64,000 nt of DNA, taken from Diphasiastrum complanatum (taxonomy: Eukaryota > Streptophyta > Lycopodiopsida > Lycopodiales > Lycopodiaceae). The position numbers and the translations under genes are program-made. Shown here in pieces: positions 56,184 through 64,000 of the stretch (the first letter of the stretch is position 1; every line of letters begins with the position of its first letter). The notes under the pieces were generated by a model. The model was not told the origin of the DNA. It ran no database searches and saw only the letters and a list, made by a program, of their open reading frames with translations. The stretch is taken from positions 12,191,742-12,255,741 of the forward strand of contig CM055094.1 of assembly GCA_029204225.1 (NCBI GenBank), given 5' to 3'.

Positions 56184-56992
56184 ATAAGACTAAAAAAGTA
56201 CATGTCAAGTGTGTGGTAACCATGGGAGCGTACAAAACGTCTCCAAACTGTAATAGAGAAAAACATCTGCTACAAGCTAAAAACTAACATAGACACACGT
56301 GTGCATAATAATAGCTATGCCAAGATGTCAAGACTGTGTGCTGCTGCTATAGAAAGATGTAATGCGAGCAACAACGTGAGAAAGCAATGGAGCCTGCCGG
56401 CGTCGTCTATGAGCATGAGCATGAGCATGCCTAGTAGTAGTACGCCTCTGCGTAGGATGTCTGGTAGTAACGTGATGGTGAGAAGTACACTGTCTTTGAT
56501 CTCTATGAGCATGTGAGTGGCTATCATCCTCGTCGTTGTCATAATCCTGGTAGTAACGTGATGGTGAGAAGTACACTGTCTCTGATCTCTATGAGCATGT
56601 GAGTGGCTATCATCCTCGTCGTCATTATAATCCTCGTCCTCAGGCACTAAAGCACGCCATCTCCGCCTAGTAAAGAATGAGGTAATCAATGGCTGTGAGG
56701 TGAAAGGCTGGGGTGTCCCGTGTAAATCTCTCCGTAGTATGAACATCTCGCGTATCATCAAAGCAACACATCGTGGGTCCTCATAGGCTACGAGAGAGCG
56801 TAGAGTGGTAGGCTTGTCTCGAAACAGGCAATGATATCGCCCTCTGATCTCATAGTATATAGGGCATCGAAAGATAAAGTGCTCCTCAGACTCCACCTCA
56901 CCTAGAGAGCATAATTGACAAATCCGCTCCTCTCTAGGAATACCATGAAACCTCCCAGTCTCAATGGCTAGTTGATGAGAAGACACCCTAAG

Positions 56993-57979
56993 CTATCCCA
57001 GTGTGAATCTGAGGCAATGTGATAGTCCCGAATCCAGGTAGCTTGGCATGACTGGGGTCCCTGATGCATCCCGCTCCAGGACATGGGTCTGGTAGAAAGC
57101 TGGCTTAACCCCTAACTGGTTACGCCAAGTCCGCCCAAGATATGCGCGATAGAGGAATTGTCTGATATACTGATGGGTGCCTGAGGGAAGCACTGTGATG
57201 GAGATACCAAATGACTCAAGTAGGAGATGAGATACTTGGGAGAACCATGATAACCTGTAGCCCTGATCATGAAGATGTTGTGAGGAGGATAGTGCAACTT
57301 CTATGTATCGTCTGTCGATCTCTGGTAGCGCCTGTATACTCAGTATATAGGTAATGAGCTGAAGAGCTGCCTCAATCTGTATAGGTGGAATTGCAAACTC
57401 GGCCAAGAGAATCTCGTGTGGAACAGAAGGCTTCGCTCGAATCAATCGAGCTAGCATGGTGGTCTGTAACCGTGAAAGACTGGCCCAGTGTGAAGAGGGG
57501 AGACCTGTACACCATGCCTCTGGCGCATATAAAGTCGTGGGGGTGACAATGGTATCAAAGAGGCGACACTTATTGTGAGCATCCTGGATGGATTTTCGGA
57601 AACAAAATCGCTCTAGCTGAACAAGGGAGGCATGTCCCTTCCCGAGTCGGGTGGTGGCGGCCTGTCTCATGCTAAAAGTAGGACCTGAGAAATGGACTCC
57701 CAGGTATGTGTAGGAAGGGACCACCTCTAGAACTTGTCCACCCAAAGCAAGCTCCTGTCGCTGCATGATTGCTCGCAAAGTGTTGAAGACCATAACCTTG
57801 GTCTTCCCAATGTTCACCCCTAGGCCCCATCTGGTGCAGAACTCATGCAAGCAGTTCAACTGTCGCTGTAAATCCTCTCGAGCCGGTGATACCAATAATA
57901 CATCATCAGCATAAAGGAGCAAGATGTTTCCAAGCATGCAGCCAGCACCACCACACTGTGTAATGACTCTCCAACTCAT
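56993..57979 (-). pseudogene. LINE A ORF2, reverse transcriptase and C-terminal region
   Basis: The longest open LINE frame in the window (328 codons). It encodes the catalytic palm (LLLYADDVLLVS) and the region after it (CTRWGLGVNIGKTKVMVFNT; LYAPEAWCTGLPSSHWASLS; MLARLIRAKPSVPHEILLAE). The RT N-terminal fingers are missing because of a deletion between the endonuclease and the palm. A single stop separates it from the zinc-bearing end at 56986. ORF2 protein would nick the target and prime reverse transcription there. Confidence 0.88.
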
Positions 57980-58439
57980 CGACCAATGGCAGGTCTAGTT
58001 TCTCGCCAGAATACTGAGTCCCATCTATATCCAGGAAAAGAGGGAAGTCCTCGCTCCGGGCTCTCGTGTGTCTCCATGAAGAATAATACATCTTTGCCTG
58101 TAATAAAATCAGCAAGGTCCCCTGCCATAGAAGATGAGTGTATGCAAGCACAATTCCACACTCCAATCTGAAGGTGGTGTGGATGGGGCCCTGGGGTGCT
58201 CCCAACCTCGGGTACCCCAAATCCCTAGCATCGTGGTCTACTAGGAGCGCTATCAAGAAAGCACACTCGTCCATCTCGATAAATGACTCGTCTGCCAGAC
58301 TCATGGGCTGCCTGAAAGGACTTACGCCTCTCCTCTACCTGGACGTATATGAGGTCGTCATCCATATAGATAGTGGTGCCACATAGCTTAGCTCTGCACC
58401 GCAAAGCATCTCGGCGACTCTCTAGGGAAGTGAAACGGA

Positions 58440-58545
<106 letters not shown>

Positions 58546-58561
58546 TATTAATGTCTTTTCC

Positions 58562-58575
58562 ATGCCAACAGGCAT
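58562..58575 (-). other. LINE 3' hairpin, loop variant
   Basis: ATGCC-TGTT-GGCAT on the minus strand. The stem is unchanged and one loop base differs. Confidence 0.85.
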
Positions 58576-58740
58576 ATAAGACTGAAGAGGTAGTACAACA
58601 CAGTAGATGGAACTCAGACGGGACAATGCCGTCAACATAAAACTAGACTAAAACTAAAACGTAAAACATAAATCGCTATGTAAAGAAAGCTCATCTCTCA
58701 CGCAGGAGAGGAAATAAATGGCCGTAGCTCAAAACATCTC

Positions 58741-59745
58741 TCACGTAGGAGAGGGAGAAGAATATGAAATTGTAAGTTCTGCAATTTTAACCAAGTCTCG
58801 GAAGAGAGTTTGGAAACCTTTGGCCTTAGCATTTGCGATAATCTTCTTTCTCTTAGTCCATTGAATGGGTGTCAAGTCTTCATCCATAAAAATAGTAGAC
58901 CCCTTCAGGCAGCCTCTTTTACGCAAAACCTTTTGACGAAGCAAAGCATCATTGAATCGCAGAAACACTGTGGTGGGTTGGAGCTTACCCACCCAAGCAG
59001 CAGATATGACATCCTCTTTGAGACCAAAGGTGGAATGAATAAAAGCATTTGCCTCAGCCACGAGGTCCTTACCCGCAAAAGAACCTCCCCTAACCCTGAC
59101 ATTGAGGGCCCTAAGATCTCGTTTTTGATGTTCTTGAATAGATTCAGAAATATTCTGCTTAGAACCCTTGAGCACGTTGGCGCAAGAACTTTTCGATTGC
59201 TGAAGTTGCTGCTCCAAGGAGTGAACCCATTCTTGCAGCTGCTTTGCCTTGTCTTCTGAATCTGCATTGCCACTTCCTTCTTCTTCCTCTTCATCTGATT
59301 CTAGTTCATTCTTGAGGTAAGTAACATCAACCTCAAGAATGCCAACTTTGCCCTGTAGGGCCAAGACCGTGTTCTCCAGAGTGGAGATTTGGAATTCTTG
59401 TTTCTTGATGATCGCAAGCAAGGATGCATTGTCCTCATGAAGAGAATCAATGATACCGGGGAAACCAGATAAAAATTCAGCTGAAAGAGACAGAGACAAT
59501 GGGGGGGATGAAGATGAAGGGATGAAAGAGGGAGAGGAGGAAGAAAGAGTAGAGGGGGTAGTGGCAGTAGGAGAAGAGGTGGAGCTTGTGGGAGTGGAGG
59601 GTAGGGGCGAGGGAGAGGAAGCAGGAGAGGGAGGGGGCAAGGTAAAGGGATTTGGAGTTGTAGTAGGGATGGCTGAGAAGACAAAGGGAGAAGGGGGAGG
59701 GGTTTTCTTCTTCCCCTTCGGATTCACAGATTGCCAATCAGCCAT
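58741..59745 (-). CDS. LINE ORF1 protein (335 codons incl. stop)
   Basis: A complete open frame. I start it at the Met of MADWQSVNPKGKKK rather than 18 codons upstream, because the upstream residues look untranslated and ADWQSVNPKG opens a typical low-complexity leader. Residues 1-100 are Pro/Ser/Thr-rich. About 115-165 is a leucine-heptad coiled coil (QEFQISTLENTVLALQGKVG), followed by an acidic stretch and a second helix. From about 225 onward is an RRM-like and C-terminal nucleic-acid-binding region (LRALNVRVRG; TTVFLRFNDALLRQKVLRK; MDEDLTPIQWTKRKKIIANA). This is the ORF1p plan of L1-type LINEs, an RNA-binding trimer. Probably translatable. Confidence 0.82.
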   Translation of the reverse strand: MADWQSVNPKGKKKTPPPSPFVFSAIPTTTPNPFTLPPPSPASSPSPLPSTPTSSTSSPTATTPSTLSSSSPSFIPSSSSPPLSLSLSAEFLSGFPGIIDSLHEDNASLLAIIKKQEFQISTLENTVLALQGKVGILEVDVTYLKNELESDEEEEEGSGNADSEDKAKQLQEWVHSLEQQLQQSKSSCANVLKGSKQNISESIQEHQKRDLRALNVRVRGGSFAGKDLVAEANAFIHSTFGLKEDVISAAWVGKLQPTTVFLRFNDALLRQKVLRKRGCLKGSTIFMDEDLTPIQWTKRKKIIANAKAKGFQTLFRDLVKIAELTISYSSPSPT

Positions 59746-60040
59746 AATACCACAGCTAGATACAAGATTAAAGAGGGAAAAGACGTAGAGGAAAGGCAAA
59801 AGGACAGGAAAAGGAAGGGCAAGGACAGGGACAGGTAGCGAGGAGGCAGCAGGAGCGGGTCAGGAGGCAAAAGGGAGAGCAAGGACAGGTAGCGAGGAAA
59901 GGCAGGTTAGTAGCGATGGAAGATGGGAGGGGGAGGGCCAGCGATGGTAGGGCAGCGATGGACGGTAGGCGATGGAGGGCCAGCGATGGAGGACCAACAA
60001 CATTAGAGCAGTGAGCAGCAGCAAGGCAGCGCTATGAACT

Positions 60041-61295
60041 AGCTACGAATGAAAGTAGAACAAAGCAGAAGTGTAATAAGCCCACAACCCGGGCCAAGTG
60101 GAGAATAAGTACATATCAGCGAAAGTCAGTGTGAAGGGTCCGCTGAGTAGAGTGTACAATGGGCCTTGATGGAGGCAAGTGGCGACTACATCTGGGCTTT
60201 TTCCGCGGTGGCACAGGGATAGGAATCTCATCATCAGAGTCATCAACATGTGCTCGAGTCCGAAAGAAGCCATTGAGAAGCAACAACTGCGAGTCTAACC
60301 CCAGGTGATCTAGTACAGGCATATGAGACTGACGGAGAGTAAGCATCTCACGAACAAGAAGTCCCAAGCAACGACATCAGGATAGGAGACAAAACTGTGA
60401 AGTGTATGCAGGCCATCGCAAAAGAGACAATAATACCTCCCCCATATCTCATAATACAACGGACATCTGAGGAGGAAATGGGCTTCATCTTCCACCTCCT
60501 GCAACGAGCACAAGTGACAGACGATGCTCCCGAGGGATATCCCATGCACGATCGGCCTCAATGGCAAGCTGACGAGAGGAAATGCACAACTGCCCAAGAT
60601 GATAGCGCAGGCTGTGTGATAGGGGCTGATAGAGCGGCAACAATGGCAAACCAGAAGGATCTAGAGAGTGGAAGTGTGTTTGGTAATAGCTTAGTCGAAT
60701 GTGGGAAGGTGGGAGGGAGCTCCAAGTCTGCTGCATATATCGACGGAATAAATAGCCTCGGATATATGAATGCGTACCACAATGAAGATCCATGATAGAG
60801 ATGCCCAGATGTCATAAGATATCAGACGCCTGTTGGTACCAGGATAGCTTGGCATGGGAATCAACTAGGACACGTGAAGAAGTAACTGCAGCAACTATGT
60901 ATCGATCCGGGTGAGATGCACGAATCTCCTGAATCCGCTGAAGAAATAGAATAAGGTGGAAAAAGCCCTCAAGGATGATCGGAGGAGTAGCAAACTTAGC
61001 ACATAGGATATCGTGAGGGGTGGTAGTCTTGGCACGTATCATGCGACCCAACATAGTGGCCTGAATGTCGGAAATGCCTGCCCAATCCCGGAGAGAAAGT
61101 CCTAGCAACCAGATCTCGAAGGCATACATCACTACTGGAACCACCCGTGTGTGAAACAACTGGCATCTAGTAGCGCGTTCAAAAATATGATTCATTAAAC
61201 AACCACGCTCGAACTGGACCAATGCTGAAAGACCGGAGAAAATGCGCGCAAATGCAGCCTAGCGAAAACCAAGAAGGGGCGCAGTAAACAGGCAT

Positions 61296-61297
<2 letters not shown>
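60041..61297 (-). mobile_element. LINE D (C-terminal part, truncated)
   Basis: Minus strand, read from 61297. 61222-60812 is the post-palm region (CQLFHTRVVPVVMYAFEIWL, MLGRMIRAKTTTPHDILCAK). 60793-60485 follows (FRRYMQQTWSSLPPSHIRLS, LCISSRQLAIEADRAWDIPR). 60597-60310 has the zinc motif VCHLCSLQEVEDEAHFLLRC. 60367-60116 is the end (GLLVREMLTLRQSHMP, FFRTRAHVDDSDDEIPIPVP). Overlapping frames show frameshifts. The 5' end lies at the tail of LINE E; the 3' hairpin is missing where LINE C starts. Confidence 0.87.

Positions 61298-61298
<1 letters not shown>

Positions 61299-61352
<54 letters not shown>
61299..61352. repeat. (GA)n tail of LINE E
   Basis: About 27 units. LINE D begins at its left edge. 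Confidence 0.93.
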
Positions 61353-61355
<3 letters not shown>

Positions 61356-62640
61356 GAATAGAATTTATTAATGTCTATAGAGTGCCCTTGGGCACATAAG
61401 ACAAAGAAAAAGTACATCAGAAAGGAGCATTGTCTATGCCGGACTTATTTCTATCAGCTAAAACTAAAACAGAAATATCCTGAAAATAAAATCAAAGCTT
61501 AACATCTAGGTATGGTGAGGGTACAAAGGCAGTAGCTTAACCACCAGCTACGCGGAGGAATAAAATTCACTAACTGAGAGAGAAAAACTGTGTGATTTGG
61601 TGTGAGGCACATGGTCACCTCTAGTGACAAACTCTGAAAGGTCGAGGAAGACGCTGGAGCTTCGTCAACGAACTGGAATGTCAGTCTTTCTATTCGAAGT
61701 ATCCTCCCTAACTCTTTTCTGAAAGAAAAGTGTAATATGTGGCTGGTTGTGGTCAACATCCTGATCATCTGACAAAAGAGAACATCTCTCGCAAAAGCAA
61801 ACCAACACATCTCGCATCTGGATAGGCAAAGAAGGAACCAAGCGTGAGTGGAGTGTCCCGATAGAGACAATGGTATCTGCCTCTGATCTCATAGTAAGCT
61901 GGACATATGAAAATATAGTGAAATAGTTCTCTGGCCTCATGGGATCATCCGCTTTGTGGATTGGATGCATAACATTGGTGCACCATGAAGTCAGGAAGCC
62001 ATGAATAATAGCTTGGTTAAAAAGGTCAGAAAGGATGAGAGAAAGAATGCCTTTCGCATGGATAAGAAGATTTGCTTCAAGGTCTTCGATATCACGGGCT
62101 CGACGACTATTGAGGTTTTTAATGGATTCAGATATCATGTCAGGGGTGAACAGATTGAAAGATGAAGGACGAGGTGAGACGATGATGGGAGAAGTGGTGT
62201 CAATAGTATAAAGGGTCTTAGCATATTCTGTCCAAGCATATAAAATCTGTCTTCAAACTCGGAGGAGGACCACGAGGTATGAATTCACACCAGAAGGATC
62301 CAGAAGAGGAACTAAAGAGAAGACTAATAAGTCATCTCCTTTCATTGATCTCATAATTCTTCTTTTATGATGGAGTGCATTCTGGTAGGTACGGATTATA
62401 TCATGAACAGAAGGAAGTGAGTTGGCTTAGGCATTTTGAAGATGATTATGGAGTTGTCTACATTCATCGTCGTACCAGGGCTGTTTAGGACGATTGGGGG
62501 TTTTTATTCTCATTTTGGGTTTTGTAAATGGAAAAGAAAGGGAAGCTGCAGTAAGGCATTGGTGAGGAAAACGGATTGGTGTTCAATGGAGGAATTATAT
62601 GGAAAATGTTGTAGAAGGGAGGTTAAAGAGTCTTAATAAA
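61353..62640 (-). mobile_element. LINE E (internally deleted)
   Basis: Minus strand. About 62300-62160 is the endonuclease-RT linker (EFIPRGPPP-like). 62138-61930 is the start of RT (SRRARDIEDLEANLLIHAKG, WCTNVMHPIHKADDPMRPEN). A deletion then leads to the C-terminus after the zinc site (SLPIQMRDVLVCFC, ITLFFQKRVREDTSNRKTDI). The 3' UTR, variant hairpin and (TC)n tail follow. The catalytic core is lost. Confidence 0.85.
61382..61395 (-). other. LINE 3' hairpin, compensatory variant
   Basis: On the minus strand GTGCC-CAAG-GGCAC. The outer A-T pair of the common form is replaced by G-C on both sides. Confidence 0.85.
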
Positions 62641-62842
62641 CTTGAATGTACGAGTTATCAAAACAATATTTTGGGGCACGAGTGGTGGGGTAGGGACTAC
62701 TATTTGTCTAGCTTCTCTCCCATAGCCATGGCGGAAGTGGAGATTGCAGTTAAGTCTCAAGAATAAGGAGATTGGAATCATTATTGACCATTGTAATTTG
62801 CTACAATGTTGTCACTTGTGACCTAGGTAAGGCTGCACCATC
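62641..62842. other. Boundary region between LINE E and hAT-3
   Basis: No clear coding signal. The hAT N-terminal BED part was not found here. Confidence 0.4.
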
Positions 62843-63430
62843 ATATATGATGGTTGGAGCGATGCAAGGAAGCGCCACATATTGAATATCTTGGTGTCTT
62901 CCTCCATGGGGACAATGTTTTTGAGATCCATCGACACCTCTGGGGTGGCAGTGACTAGCGATTACATGTTCACACATATTTGTGATGCCATTGAGGAGGT
63001 GGGGCCATGACACGTTCTATAGGTATAACTACTCAAAAGGTTTAGCAACTAGGCGCTCAAGGGTCAAGATTGAAGACTCAATACACATTGCGCAAACCTA
63101 GACAGTAGATTAAGTTTTTTATGTTTCCAATTTGGAAATCCGAAATTCCAACTTAAGATCTGAGGCGCATTGTGTTGACTACTTATAGTATGTAGGATGT
63201 ACAATCATTGTTCGCAATTGAAATTTGAATTATCGATGACCCCCCATCATGATTCACTTGAATTCCATGCACATTGCATTGTACAGGTTTCACAGACAAT
63301 GCAACAAATTGCATTGTCATGGGTAAGCTCGTTAATGAGACCTACCCCCACATTTTTTGGACACCTTGTGCTGCACATTGCTTGGACCTCTTGGTTGAGG
63401 ATGTAGTCAAGATACCATGGGTCAGGGAGG
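62843..63430 (+). pseudogene. hAT transposase DUF659 region (hAT-3)
   Basis: 62843-63010 reads IYDGWSDARKRHILNILVSS, then GTMFLRSIDTSGVAVTSDYM and CDAIEEVGP, the DUF659 RNase-H-like part of plant hAT transposases. A probable intron (donor after the TTCTATAG at about 63016-63023, acceptor TTGTACAG at about 63277-63284) precedes VSQTMQQ/FTDNATNCIVMGKLVNE with TYPHIFWTPCAAHCLDLLVE. One in-frame TGA follows EEVGP. Beyond WVREVLDTG the match fades. BED and dimerisation parts are not seen, so this is a fragment or continues poorly beyond the window. Confidence 0.85.
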
Positions 63431-64000
63431 TGCTAGACACAGGACGGTCCTGCACGTTAGATTTATCACCAAGAGGCCAAGGGCCTTGGGCATGTTTAGG
63501 AGATGCTCCACCTTGGATGTCTTGAGACCTGCCCCCACCAGGTTTGTAACTCAATGCGCCGTAATTAGTATGGTGAGGGCTAAGTATTAAGAATTTGTAA
63601 TAATTGATTCATAATTTGCAAATTGCCACTTCGAACTTGCAAGTTGCCATTGTGTATGTACTAATGCTTTGAAGTATGAAGTTTTCAAGTTTGAAACTTT
63701 GATGATCATCATTGTACTAATGCAAACACAAAAATGCAATGCAGGTTTGCATATATGTTCCTAGTCTTGGAACGACGGCTGAAAGTTCATGCGAACTTGA
63801 GGCAAATGGTCGTTTCAAATGAGTGCAGTGAGGGCCATCATAGCAACCGAATAGGAGGAGGTTCGAGCTAATCGTGCTCTCATCTTCGTTTTGAGATGAG
63901 GGCATGTTCCATTGTCATGGGCCTGCAGCCTATCTACACTGTCCTGCGCCTTATAGATTGAGAGGGCTGCACGTTGGGCCTTTTATATGAGTTCATGGAC
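63431..64000. other. No gene recognised
   Basis: AT-rich sequence after the hAT-3 homology, possibly its decayed continuation. No dimerisation motif was found before the window end. Confidence 0.4.

Noticed and set aside
61299-61352. Regular repeats as a CRISPR array
   Set aside because: Pure dinucleotide repeat without spacers; eukaryotic context.

Overview
The window looks like nuclear DNA of a land plant with a large, repeat-rich genome and long introns (a fern or gymnosperm would fit, but the lineage is inference). The evidence is a multi-exon gene for a plant-type VPS50/syndetin whose introns reach about 17 kb, plant Ty1-copia elements with the initiator-Met-type primer site TGGTATCAGAGC, BED/DUF659-type hAT elements, Ty3-gypsy elements and many LINEs. 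There is no operon, CRISPR array or bacterial signal. No complete gene and no intact autonomous transposon is present.

Layout. 1-4.6 kb: a decayed copia copy (minus) split by a 3.1 kb hAT with an 8-bp target duplication, ending in a LINE scrap. 5.46-10.0 kb: a minus-strand LTR retrotransposon with target duplication AGTTC that carries a broken piece of a host methionine sulfoxide reductase A gene. 10.0-13.7 kb: gypsy, LINE and second hAT remnants, then three GA microsatellites. 14.36-52.86 kb: seven consecutive internal exons (402 codons, open and phase-compatible) of VPS50 on the plus strand. The first and last exons lie outside the window or were not found. Its introns hold a LINE with a 71-bp triplication, two small non-autonomous hAT-like elements, a complete but mutated copia (26889-33508, target duplication AACCC), a gypsy (33899-38704) nested with a LINE end and a solo LTR, a second gypsy gag, and further LINE and gypsy pieces. 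54.5-62.6 kb: a chain of five minus-strand LINE segments, three of its junctions falling exactly at a GA tail. 62.8-63.4 kb: DUF659 region of a third hAT.

How the parts relate. VPS50 is the only host gene I can support; its expected product is a subunit of the EARP endosome-recycling tether. Everything else is mobile DNA or its debris. The signals most worth following are: (i) a 3'-terminal RNA hairpin shared by ten LINE ends, with paired base changes that keep the stem, followed by a (TC), (TTTC) or (TTC) tail; (ii) head-to-tail LINE chains whose junctions sit at those tails, suggesting insertion into older tails; (iii) an ORF1-only LINE; (iv) the MsrA-carrying LTR element; (v) excess sense orientation of elements inside the VPS50 introns.
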